Below the pieces are notes generated by a model. It saw nothing but the letters and a program-made list of their open reading frames with translations, did no database searches and was not told the origin of the DNA. DNA of 29,071 bases from CAZJHX01 sp964545715 (GTDB taxonomy: Bacteria; Myxococcota_A; UBA9042; GCA-2863065), in NCBI GenBank assembly GCA_964545715.1, contig CAZJHX010000136.1, forward strand, positions 1-29,071, written 5' to 3'. The position numbers and the translations under genes were made by a program. Each line of letters begins with the position of its first letter. The stretch's first letter is position 1. This document shows positions 1 to 7,276 of the stretch, one piece after another.

Positions 1-305
1 CCTCAACACGCTCAGCCTCGATGCGCTCGGCTTCAACACGCTCAGCCTCGATGCGCTCGGCTTCAACACGCTCAGCCTCGACACGCTCAGCCTCGATGCG
101 CTCAGCCTCGACACGCTCCGCCTCGATGCGCTCAGCCTCGACACGCTCAGCCTCGACACGCTCCGCCTCGATGCGCTCGGCTTCGAGGCGCTCGGCCTCA
201 ACGCGCTCGGCCTCCAACTTCTCCGCGGCAAGCCTCTCGGCCTCCAGCTTCTCAGCCTCAAGGCGCTCGGCTTCCAGCTTCTCGGCCGCACGCCGGTCCG
301 CCTCG
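1..305 (-). repeat. 15-bp tandem repeat encoding AE[RK]xE pentapeptides
   Basis: About twenty contiguous copies of a 15-bp unit, with alternating variants such as CTCGATGCGCTCGGC and TTCAACACGCTCAGC on the plus strand, lie inside the kinase-like gene. On the minus strand they encode AERIE, AERVE, AERLE and AEKLE. Units nearest the window edge are almost identical at DNA level. Those nearer the kinase domain are more diverged, which suggests recent expansion at the distal end. The array has no spacers and continues past the window edge. Confidence 0.9.
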
Positions 306-1696
306 AGATCTACATCCAGCTCGGGCTCGGTGACCTCCTCGACCACCGGGTCGATGTCGATGTCCAGCTGCGGCTCCGTGGTCTCTTCCACCAGCGGCGC
401 GTCCCGCGGCGGCAGGGCCCCCGGGTCCACCACCACGCTGCCGCTCTTGGCGTGCATGGCGCGCTCTCTCGCCTCGATCTCCTCGGCTTCGGCATACGAC
501 ACCAGGCCGTCCAGCGCCGCGTCCCGCTTCTGTTGCGCCGCGGTGGGGGGCGGCTTGATCTCGGGCTCCGGCTGCCAATCGAAGTCGGGCACGACCTCTT
601 CGATCTGCGCGTCGTCCACCTGGTCGATACCGGCCAGCAGCGCATCGTCCAGCACGATGTCCGTCGCCGCCCACAGCGACTCGTCGATGTCGATTTGCGG
701 GCTGGAGAGGCCCCAATCGTCGACCTCTTCCACATCCTCCCAGGCCAGGTCCTCGGCCTCGGACCACTGCAGAGCGTCGGCATCCGCGACCGACAGATCC
801 CCGGTCTCGACCACGCTGTTGGACTCGCCAAAGGACGCCCAGGCGGCCTCATCCACGCCCTCGGCCAGCACCTCGGCCACCTCCGCCGTCTCGACAACGG
901 CCGGTAGCTCCTCGGCGGGCGGCGCGACGTTCGGCAGCGCATCGCGCAGATCCTCCAGCAGATGGGCCGCAGCCCTGAAGCGGCGACCGGCGTGGATCGT
1001 CGTCGCGCGCATGAAGATCTCGTCCACGGACTGCGGGATGTCGTTGCCCTGAGCGCTGAGCGGGATGCCCGCCGTCACCTCTTCGCGCGCCATGGTCAGG
1101 CCCAACAGCATGCCCATGGCATAGATGTCGGTGACCGCGGCCTCTTTGTCCTTGACCTGATCCTGCTCCGGCGCTCGGAAGACGCTCTGGTCGTCAGCCC
1201 CGATGAGACGGAACGGGTCCGTCAGCAGCACTTTGCGACCCGCGATCAAGACGTTGCCGGGGTGCAGGTTGCCGTGGACGCCCATGCGGTGAATGACGCC
1301 GAGCGCGGCGGCCACCTGCTGGAAGATGTCGAGCACCTCCCAGTCCTGCAGCGGTCCGCGGCCCTGAATGAACTTGTCAAACGAGATGGCGCCGACGGCG
1401 AGATCACTGATGATGAAGCACTGGCGCGGGCCGATGTGGACGTCCACGATGCGGGCCACGCTGTCGTGCCGAAAGCCCTGCGCACGATTCAGTCTGAAGA
1501 TGTTGGTGTCGCGGTGACGGCCGGTTACCAGGCGGGGGTCGATCAGCTTCAGGGCGACGTCTGTACCGAGCGCCTTGTCGCGGGCGCAGTACGTCACGCC
1601 GGACGGACCGTGCCCCAGCTCAGCTTCGAGCCGGTAGCGATCCGCCAGCACCGTCCCAATCGCCGGTTGCCAGTCCCCTCGCACTACGCCCCACAT
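1..1696 (-). CDS. Ser/Thr protein kinase-like protein, probable pseudokinase, with long AERxE helical repeat (partial, 3' end outside window)
   Basis: The reading frame is open from an ATG at 1696 to the left edge of the window (565 codons visible). An in-frame TAG at 1727-1729 limits upstream extension. Residues about 14-260 have a bacterial Hanks-kinase layout: Gly-loop GHGPSG (28-33), VALK lysine (Lys50), APE-like RAPEQ, and HPGN with Asn148. Several catalytic positions deviate. The HRD-equivalent is HGN (141-143), so the catalytic Asp is Asn. The DFG-equivalent is DPF (160-162). The expected alpha-C Glu appears to be Asn70. I therefore infer a pseudokinase or very weak kinase. An acidic Asp/Glu-rich linker follows (about 270-460). 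From about residue 461 to the edge there is an almost pure A-E-[RK]-x-E pentapeptide repeat, predicted as a long charged helix. No signal peptide is seen. Nothing close to a Shine-Dalgarno precedes the ATG. Partners and substrate are unknown. Confidence 0.85.
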   Translation of the reverse strand, partial: MWGVVRGDWQPAIGTVLADRYRLEAELGHGPSGVTYCARDKALGTDVALKLIDPRLVTGRHRDTNIFRLNRAQGFRHDSVARIVDVHIGPRQCFIISDLAVGAISFDKFIQGRGPLQDWEVLDIFQQVAAALGVIHRMGVHGNLHPGNVLIAGRKVLLTDPFRLIGADDQSVFRAPEQDQVKDKEAAVTDIYAMGMLLGLTMAREEVTAGIPLSAQGNDIPQSVDEIFMRATTIHAGRRFRAAAHLLEDLRDALPNVAPPAEELPAVVETAEVAEVLAEGVDEAAWASFGESNSVVETGDLSVADADALQWSEAEDLAWEDVEEVDDWGLSSPQIDIDESLWAATDIVLDDALLAGIDQVDDAQIEEVVPDFDWQPEPEIKPPPTAAQQKRDAALDGLVSYAEAEEIEARERAMHAKSGSVVVDPGALPPRDAPLVEETTEPQLDIDIDPVVEEVTEPELDVDLEADRRAAEKLEAERLEAEKLEAERLAAEKLEAERVEAERLEAERIEAERVEAERVEAERIEAERVEAERIEAERVEAERVEAERIEAERVEAERIEAERVE

Positions 1697-1787
1697 TTTA
1701 TATTGACGGCGTCCAAAATAACCAGCCTAAACAGCGTCCACTCAAAAATGCCGGCTCTATATAACAGGGGATCGCACCAGTGGCACG

Positions 1788-1805
1788 GCGTTTCTCGCGA
1801 AACAC
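1788..1805. other. Small intergenic hairpin with TCGC/GCGA loop
   Basis: A 7-pair stem (GCGTTTC with GAAACAC, one G-T wobble) around a 4-nt loop, which reads GCGA (a GNRA loop) on the minus strand. It sits in the 144-bp gap between the lipoprotein stop (1841) and the kinase-like start (1696). No T-tract follows on the minus strand, so a terminator role is doubtful. The rest of this gap is AT-richer than the genes and probably holds the kinase promoter (a TATTTT hexamer lies 18 nt before its ATG). Confidence 0.25.
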
Positions 1806-1840
1806 GGCGCAGGATCACATCTGATTTTTTTTCGGGAGGG

Positions 1841-2314
1841 CTATCTACAGACGAGGCGCTCGACGACGTAATACCGACCGCCGATACCCATGATGCCGTC
1901 GATCTTGACGGTGCGCTGCCGGCCTTCGACGTCCACGTCCATGGTCAGATCGTAGTGCTCCCAGACGCCTTCGCCGCATCCGGCGACCTGGCGGCGCTTT
2001 TGCCCGCCGCTGCGCTTGTTGATCGTGACTTCCCCGGTCAGCTTCGTACGACAGTCGTTGAAGAAGCGGGCAAAGCGGCGCTTGCCGTTGGCGACCTGGC
2101 GGAGGACCCGCTCCTTGCCGGCCTTGTCGAAGCGATCGGGACACGCCTTGAGATAGGCCTGACCATCCAGGAAGTATCGCTGCGCGGAGGGCAGGTCGCC
2201 GCTCCTCAGCGCCTCCATCAGCCCCGTCTCCAGCTTCTTTGTCGATTCCGCGCCCGGCTCAGTGCTGCACGCCGATAACAGAAGTATCAGCAACAGCAGG
2301 CGGGATGCGGTCAA
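1841..2314 (-). CDS. Small lipoprotein of unknown function
   Basis: 157 residues from a TTG start at 2314. The start overlaps the stop of the upstream kinase gene by four bases (TTGA), implying translational coupling. Residues 1-16 form a lipoprotein signal (one Arg, a Leu-rich core, lipobox LSAC, Cys16). The mature part begins with a Glu/Lys-rich helix containing ALRSGDLPSAQRYF, a pattern like that of domains that track peptide or ligand load. It continues as a mixed alpha/beta domain with three further Cys. I do not recognise a family. The pairing with a cytoplasmic homoserine-kinase-like enzyme gives no functional clue. The protein is probably exported and lipid-anchored. Confidence 0.75.
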   Translation of the reverse strand: MTASRLLLLILLLSACSTEPGAESTKKLETGLMEALRSGDLPSAQRYFLDGQAYLKACPDRFDKAGKERVLRQVANGKRRFARFFNDCRTKLTGEVTINKRSGGQKRRQVAGCGEGVWEHYDLTMDVDVEGRQRTVKIDGIMGIGGRYYVVERLVCR

Positions 2315-3231
2315 TATAGGCCTCCAAGGCGATCCAGTCGGGTGGTCATCTCCAGGTATCGACCCGACTCACTAAATACTTTACCATGTAAATCAAATTG
2401 CCGGAAGCGCCATGTGGCGATGCCCATCGTGGCCAGCTTGCTGTACTCCGGCAAGGCCGCGCGCTCGGCCGACGTCAGCGCCCTGACGCACTCGTATCCG
2501 GCGATCAGCGCGTCCCAGAGCGACCGCTGCGGGGCTCCGTCGGACCATCCGCAGCCGACAAAGGTCATGGCGATATCCAGGCAGAACGCCTCGTGGCTCA
2601 CATCCTCAAAGTCCAGCAGCGCGCTCACCCGGTCGCCTACCGTCAGCACGTTCTGCGAAAACAGGTCGCCATGGACTATCCCGCGCGGCAGATCCTCGCG
2701 CACGGCCAGGTGCCCCAGCTCATCCCGAAGGCGCTGCAGCCTGCCGATAAACGGGTGCTCGGATCCCAGCTCCGCGGCCTCGGCCAGCACCTCGTCCCAC
2801 AGGCCAAAGCCCATCGGAAAACCAACCCGCAGCCCCGGCGGCGGCGCTACGCTGTGCAAACGAGCCAGCGCGCGCCCCAGCTCCGTGACGGACGCCGGCG
2901 TCGACTGCAGCCACCCACCCTCCACAAACGGCTGGAGCATCCACGGCCGCCCGTCCACCTCATCCACCAGCCCGTCCACGCCCTTGAGCGGGGCAGGCGT
3001 CGGCACACCATTGTCAGCCAGGTACGCGCAGACGCCGGCCACGCGCTCGGCCTCCGCCAAATCCAGCGCGGCGCACACCTTCAGCACCAACGGCCCCGCG
3101 CCTTGGCGCTCGACCCGATAGTTCGTGTTGGCCAGCCCGCCGCTCAGCCCCTCGCGCCCGACCGCGCGCCCCGCCCCGATGCGCTGCAAGTGGACCTGAA
3201 CCTGCTCCAATGTGACTTCGGTGTAGATCAT
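2311..3231 (-). CDS. thrB: Homoserine kinase type II-like phosphotransferase (APH fold)
   Basis: 306 residues, close to the roughly 315 of the alternative ThrB family (COG2334), which phosphorylates homoserine with ATP in threonine synthesis. The N-terminus (MIYTEVTLEQVQVHLQ, then GGLANTNYRV and LVLKV with the ATP-binding Lys) follows that family's order. The catalytic loop LPRGIVHGDLFSQNVL and the metal-binding LLDFEDV are intact, so an active small-molecule kinase is expected. APH-fold enzymes change substrate easily, so another amino-alcohol or sugar substrate is possible; the symbol rests on the N-terminal and catalytic-loop resemblance only. It is first in a two-gene unit with the small lipoprotein and is divergent from trmB, with only 11-32 bp between them. 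A TACCAT hexamer (3243-3248, minus) is a candidate -10. Confidence 0.75.
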   Translation of the reverse strand: MIYTEVTLEQVQVHLQRIGAGRAVGREGLSGGLANTNYRVERQGAGPLVLKVCAALDLAEAERVAGVCAYLADNGVPTPAPLKGVDGLVDEVDGRPWMLQPFVEGGWLQSTPASVTELGRALARLHSVAPPPGLRVGFPMGFGLWDEVLAEAAELGSEHPFIGRLQRLRDELGHLAVREDLPRGIVHGDLFSQNVLTVGDRVSALLDFEDVSHEAFCLDIAMTFVGCGWSDGAPQRSLWDALIAGYECVRALTSAERAALPEYSKLATMGIATWRFRQFDLHGKVFSESGRYLEMTTRLDRLGGLY

Positions 3232-3263
3232 CGTAGGCGCCGATGGTATTGCTCCGCGCGTTC

Positions 3264-3959
3264 ATGGTCGAGTCGAACCCATTTGCGGACGGGCGCGGCC
3301 TCGTCGGCGGGCGCGGCGCGGATCGGGCCCCCAACAGGCGAGCCCCACCGCTGTTGCACCGCACGATTCTGCGACCCTTTGATGTCGAGACGGACATCGC
3401 GGCCGGCCGCACCTTCTTCGCGGACAGCACCGTCGAGGTCGAGATCGGCTTCGGGCGCGGCCACTTCCTGCGCGACCGCCTGCTTCAGGCGCCCGACCAC
3501 CGCTATCTCGGATTCGAAGTCCGGCGGCTGTGGTGTCAGCGCCTGGCGAAGTTTCTCGAGCGCAACGAGCTGGACAACACGCGCGTCATCCTGGCCGACG
3601 CGCGCCCCCTGCTGATGGACCTGTTCGAGCCCGGGCAGGTCGCCGCGTTCTACGTCTTCTTCCCGGACCCCTGGTGGAAAAAGCGCCACCACAAGCGCCG
3701 GGTCATGAGCACCGACACGCTCAACATCCTACACACGCTGCTGGCCTCGGGCGGGCAGCTTCACTTTCGTACGGACGTCGCGGCCTATTTCGAGGTCGTG
3801 CACGCCCTGGTTAGCGACCACGACGGCTTCGAATTCATCGAGCCCCGACTGGCAGCGGACGGCACGACGCTCCCTCAAACTCATCGCGACAAGAAGTGCT
3901 CGGAATTCGGCATCAATGTGCAAGCGTTGTGTGCGCGGAAAACCCAGGAGATCGCATGA
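3264..3959 (+). CDS. trmB: tRNA (guanine-N7-)-methyltransferase
   Basis: TrmB uses S-adenosylmethionine to make m7G46 in the variable loop of tRNA. The SAM-binding VEIGFGRGHFL follows an N-terminal extension. The family hallmark FFPDPWWKKRHHKRR, which holds catalytic and tRNA-binding residues, is present, followed by LHFRTDVAAYFE and a C-terminal TxREKK-like segment. Length (231 residues) is normal. I start at ATG 3264. An upstream in-frame ATG at 3243 would add seven residues but lies inside the candidate -10 of the divergent kinase gene. Neither start has a clear Shine-Dalgarno. The stop overlaps the next gene by four bases (ATGA), so this housekeeping gene is co-transcribed with a lipoprotein. 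Confidence 0.93.
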   Translation: MVESNPFADGRGLVGGRGADRAPNRRAPPLLHRTILRPFDVETDIAAGRTFFADSTVEVEIGFGRGHFLRDRLLQAPDHRYLGFEVRRLWCQRLAKFLERNELDNTRVILADARPLLMDLFEPGQVAAFYVFFPDPWWKKRHHKRRVMSTDTLNILHTLLASGGQLHFRTDVAAYFEVVHALVSDHDGFEFIEPRLAADGTTLPQTHRDKKCSEFGINVQALCARKTQEIA

Positions 3960-4603
3960 ACAGAACACTTATCGGCGTGCTGGCGACCACCGCATTGGCG
4001 CTGCTGCTGGCGTCCGCCGGCTGCGGCAAGAAGGGCAGCGGCGTCAAAAAAGAGGAGGTGCGCGAGGTCGGCGCCTTCACCGCCGTCTCCATCGAGGGCG
4101 CGATGCGCCTGAACGTGGTCATCGGCCCCGCCCAGAAGGTGGTGATCAGCGGCGACGACAACATCGTCCCCGACGTCGTCACCAAAGTTGACGGCGACAA
4201 GCTCGTCATCGAGACCGAGGGCAGCTATCGCACCGAGCTTCCGCTGACCGCGACCGTCACCGTGCCCAAGCTCACCGCCCTGGAGATCTCCGGCGCCAGC
4301 AAAGGCAACGTCAAAGGCATCACCGGCGACAACTTCAGCGTGGAGGTCAGCGGCGCCGCCAAGGTCACCCTGGCAGGCACGGTCAACAAGCTGGCCGTGG
4401 AGGTCTCCGGCGCCGCAAAAATCGAGGCCGCAGGGCTCAAAGCCCACGATGTCGCGGTGGAGTCCAGCGGCGCCTCCAAGATCGAGACCCACGCCGAGCG
4501 GTCACTCACCGCCAAGGTCTCGGGCGCCGGCAGCGTGCGCTACAAGGGGTCGCCCACCGTCACCAAGGACGTGAGCGGCGCCGCGAGCATCAAAGCTCTG
4601 TAA
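3956..4603 (+). CDS. Lipoprotein with DUF2807-like (head-GIN) beta-solenoid domain
   Basis: 215 residues starting at ATG 3956, which overlaps the trmB stop (ATGA). AGGAG at 3946-3950 is a well-placed Shine-Dalgarno. A longer in-frame start at 3896 is rejected because it would bury the signal sequence. Signal residues 1-23 end in lipobox ASAGC (Cys23). The mature part is built of short beta repeats with recurrent VSGAA/ISGAS/SSGAS turns. This is the pattern of DUF2807 proteins (putative head domain of auto-transporter adhesins, GIN domain), which fold as a right-handed beta-helix. It begins with the family-typical VGAFTAVSIEGAMRLNVVIG. The role is probably envelope-associated; no enzymatic motif is seen. 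Confidence 0.85.
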   Translation: MNRTLIGVLATTALALLLASAGCGKKGSGVKKEEVREVGAFTAVSIEGAMRLNVVIGPAQKVVISGDDNIVPDVVTKVDGDKLVIETEGSYRTELPLTATVTVPKLTALEISGASKGNVKGITGDNFSVEVSGAAKVTLAGTVNKLAVEVSGAAKIEAAGLKAHDVAVESSGASKIETHAERSLTAKVSGAGSVRYKGSPTVTKDVSGAASIKAL

Positions 4604-5911
4604 CTACTTACACATCCATTTAGTCTTGTCCGCGGGGCTGTGGCACTTGGCGCACACGCGGCCGTTGCGGGCCTCCAGCGCGCGACACTTGGCGCTGCTG
4701 GCAAAGCCGGGGCCGTGCGGATTGATGCCCACGCCGCTGAACGAGCTGGACTTGTGGCAGCCCAGGCACGTGCGCTCGGTGTGACAGGCGGCGCACGCGC
4801 GGATGTTGCGCTGCGCCTGGAAGCTGTGGTGGTTGACGCTGCGCGCCGGACGGGCCGCGGGATCCTTATTGATCGTCCCGATCCAGCCCGCCGGGTGGAA
4901 GCTGCCGAATTTTTGCGTATCAAACGCCTGCGTCGCCGCGCCGGTCGCAAACTCGCTGGACGTCACCACCCGCATGCGCTTGTGGCACTCCAGACAGAAG
5001 TTCTGCGTGCGGTGACAGCTTGTGCAGGTCGGGTTGTTGCGTCGCGCCTGAACCGGGTGCGTGATGATGAAGTTGTTCGGGTGGATCTTGATCGGCCGCG
5101 ACACGCCGTTGTGGCACGCCAGGCAGTACTTCTCTTCGTGGCAGTTTGAGCAGTACTGCTCCTGCCCCTTGGCGGTCTGGGCGTGGTTGCGCAGCCAGCC
5201 GTCATCGTGGTTGTCGTTGCGATAGCGCCCCATCGGCATCAGCTCGCCCGACGAGAAGTGATTCACCAGGCGGCCGTCCGGCTTGGCCAGGTGACAGGTG
5301 CGGCACTCGCTGGGCGCCTGCTTGCCGTCGTGACACTCCAGACACGTGTTCATCAGCGGCAGCGCGTTGTCGCGGGTCGCCACCTGCAGGGTCGTCATCT
5401 CACCGTGGCAGCGGGAGCACTCGATGCCCTTGGCGATGTGCACCTTGTGATTCATCTTCAAGTTGGGCACGGGGATGTACATCGTCGACGGCTTGTTGGT
5501 CGCCTTGGTCGAGTCCGTCTTGCTGGCACCCGCCGCAAAGGTCGGCTTGTACTGATCGAAGTGGCAGGTTGTGCACGCCGCGGGAGGCTCGCCGCCGGCG
5601 CCCTCGTCAAAGTCGTGGCAGTTGGTGCAGATGTCCTCGCCCTCGAAGCCCACGGGCACCAGCACGTCACTGGACGCCACGCTCTCTTCGGCGCTGTCGT
5701 GGCAAGTGGTGCAGTCGATCTCCTCGGCGAGGTGCTTGTCGTGGAAGAACCGCAGCCCGATGTTCTGGTCAGGGAAGATCACGTCGCTCGGTACGAACGG
5801 CCGATCCGGTGGGTTGGGCGTGGCCAGCGGGTTCTCCTGCCCCGCTGTGGCGATGCCGACCACGGCTGCGACCGCGAGAACGAAGGCTGTGACTGTAATA
5901 ACGCGTTTCAT
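4604..5911 (-). CDS. Periplasmic multihaem c-type cytochrome, 13 CxxCH motifs
   Basis: 435 residues from ATG 5911, preceded by a G-rich Shine-Dalgarno-like run (AGGGGGG). An in-frame extension to 6001 is rejected because it lies inside the barrel gene and hides the signal peptide. The signal peptide is about 1-24 (cleavage near IATAG), with no lipobox. The mature protein carries 13 CxxCH haem sites in order: CTTCH, CTNCH, CTTCH, CSRCH, CLECH, CRTCH, CSNCH, CLACH, CTSCH, CLECH, CAACH, CLGCH and CAKCH. Extra histidines (FFHDKH, MNHKVH, VNHHSF) suit bis-His ligation as in cytochrome c7/c3 modules. It is the last gene of a three-gene unit, 13 bp after the barrel gene. I infer an electron-wire role on the periplasmic side of the outer membrane. 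It ends directly against the convergent lipoprotein gene. Confidence 0.92.
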   Translation of the reverse strand: MKRVITVTAFVLAVAAVVGIATAGQENPLATPNPPDRPFVPSDVIFPDQNIGLRFFHDKHLAEEIDCTTCHDSAEESVASSDVLVPVGFEGEDICTNCHDFDEGAGGEPPAACTTCHFDQYKPTFAAGASKTDSTKATNKPSTMYIPVPNLKMNHKVHIAKGIECSRCHGEMTTLQVATRDNALPLMNTCLECHDGKQAPSECRTCHLAKPDGRLVNHFSSGELMPMGRYRNDNHDDGWLRNHAQTAKGQEQYCSNCHEEKYCLACHNGVSRPIKIHPNNFIITHPVQARRNNPTCTSCHRTQNFCLECHKRMRVVTSSEFATGAATQAFDTQKFGSFHPAGWIGTINKDPAARPARSVNHHSFQAQRNIRACAACHTERTCLGCHKSSSFSGVGINPHGPGFASSAKCRALEARNGRVCAKCHSPADKTKWMCK

Positions 5912-5924
5912 CGTCACGCCCCCC

Positions 5925-7268
5925 CTACAACCAAAAATCCAAGTCAACGAGACCGAACATGCGAAACTGCATACTCTCGATCCGGTTGCTGTTGAGCTCA
6001 CCGAGCAGATGGAACTTGGCCATCCGCCCTATCCGATAGCTGACGCCCAGCTGGCCGCCGAAGCTGTTGGCCTCGAAGCGCTCCTGCACGGCGTCGTCGA
6101 AGAGCACCGCCGTAAAGCGCGGCGTGATCTTCAGCGCGTCGTCCAGGAAGCCGTAGCCCGCAAAGAGGTCGATGACCGTCTGGTCGCCGTAGCCCGTCTG
6201 ATAGCTGGCATCCAGGCCGATGTAGCCGTGCCCACCCAGCTTTGCCCGCCCGCCGAGCTTGGCGCCGATGTCCTTGACGCCCTCGTCGACTGTCTCGTCC
6301 TCATCTTTGTCGTTGCCGAACAGCCGCAGGTAGCCGCCCACGTAGGTCGAGATGTGCTTGCCCAGGTGAAAGCGGAAGCGCAGGTCGATGTCGTTGAGCG
6401 GCTCGATCGAGAACACGTTGAAGATGCTGGAGCCCTCGAAGCTGGGCACCAGCCGCCAAAACGCCAGCTCGATGTCCAGCAGGTCGGCGATGCCGGGCGA
6501 CCGGATCTCCGCGCGGATGTCGCTGACGTCGCTGATCACGAAGTCGTAGGCCGCCGCGTAGCTCACGTGCAGCTGCGGCAGAATCCGATAGTGATAGTTG
6601 AGGTACAGCCGCTCGGCGTCCACGTCGGTGTCGGTGTTCATGATGCGCCGGTAGCCCAGCTTGCCGTGATGGTCGCGCAGATTCTCCAGCGTGAGCGCGC
6701 CGCCGACCACGATCCCGGTCCGCTCGTCGATCTGCTCGTCGTCACCGCCGTCGCCGTCGACCTCAAGCTGCGTCACCGAGATGACGCCCAGGAAGCCCGC
6801 GTTTTTGACCTCGGTGCCGGCCATCACCTCCACGCCCAGATGCCACGGCGTGTGGTAGGTGAACCGCAGCCCATCGAACATGGTGAAGTCCATGTCGTCG
6901 ATGATCAGCTGCCGGCCCAGCCGCAGGTCCATGGAGTCGGCGATGTTACGCATGTCGAAATACGCGTACATCACGCTGAGCTGGTTGTTCTGCAGCTGCT
7001 CGATGGTCTCGCTCTCCGCGTCGGTGATGCCGAAGTCGCCATCGAACCGCAGCGACGAGACAAACGAGTACGAGTTGGACTTGTCGCCGCTGAGATCGAG
7101 CACATCCAGGCGCAGAAACTGGTTGATGCGGCTGCGCTTGAGAATATCGCCGCTGGAGTTGATGAGCTGATAGCCCTGCCCGATGGTCTCGGACCCGACG
7201 TGCACGTCGACCGCTGCCGCTTTGGGCGCGACCAGCATGAGAGCGACAGCCAGACTTAGGTTTCTCAC
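5925..7268 (-). CDS. Outer-membrane beta-barrel protein (porin-like), cytochrome-operon partner
   Basis: 447 residues from ATG 7268, with a signal peptide to about residue 19 (VAPKAAA). The body alternates short polar/aromatic strands throughout, for example LSVMYAYFDMRNI, LRLGRQLIIDDMDF, LYLNYHYRILPQLHVSY and FGGQLGVSYRIG. It ends VDLDFWL, with aromatic residues in the terminal strand. The GRQ...FDGLRFTY segment is reminiscent of alginate-export/DUF1302-type porins, but I cannot assign a family. There are no haem motifs and no plug domain. It lies 8 bp after the lipoprotein cytochrome gene and 13 bp before the 13-haem cytochrome gene. I infer that it is the barrel that lets the cytochromes meet across the outer membrane, as MtrB or Geobacter OmbB do. 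A simple substrate porin is the alternative. Confidence 0.85.
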   Translation of the reverse strand: MRNLSLAVALMLVAPKAAAVDVHVGSETIGQGYQLINSSGDILKRSRINQFLRLDVLDLSGDKSNSYSFVSSLRFDGDFGITDAESETIEQLQNNQLSVMYAYFDMRNIADSMDLRLGRQLIIDDMDFTMFDGLRFTYHTPWHLGVEVMAGTEVKNAGFLGVISVTQLEVDGDGGDDEQIDERTGIVVGGALTLENLRDHHGKLGYRRIMNTDTDVDAERLYLNYHYRILPQLHVSYAAAYDFVISDVSDIRAEIRSPGIADLLDIELAFWRLVPSFEGSSIFNVFSIEPLNDIDLRFRFHLGKHISTYVGGYLRLFGNDKDEDETVDEGVKDIGAKLGGRAKLGGHGYIGLDASYQTGYGDQTVIDLFAGYGFLDDALKITPRFTAVLFDDAVQERFEANSFGGQLGVSYRIGRMAKFHLLGELNSNRIESMQFRMFGLVDLDFWL

Positions 7269-7276
7269 TGTCCCCC

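Noticed and set aside
1..305. CRISPR-like or satellite array
   Set aside because: Units are contiguous with no spacers, are 15 bp long and stay in reading frame inside a gene.
21..1052. Plus-strand Arg/Ser/Thr-rich repeat protein
   Set aside because: It is the antisense of the kinase-like gene's AERxE repeat and linker. It has no plausible domain, and the minus frame has clear kinase motifs.
1806..1840. Terminator after the small lipoprotein gene
   Set aside because: The minus strand has an A-run rather than a T-run here and no stem directly before it.
962..2278. Plus-strand 438-codon ORF
   Set aside because: It runs antisense across the kinase-like gene, an intergenic gap and a lipoprotein gene; no recognisable protein features.
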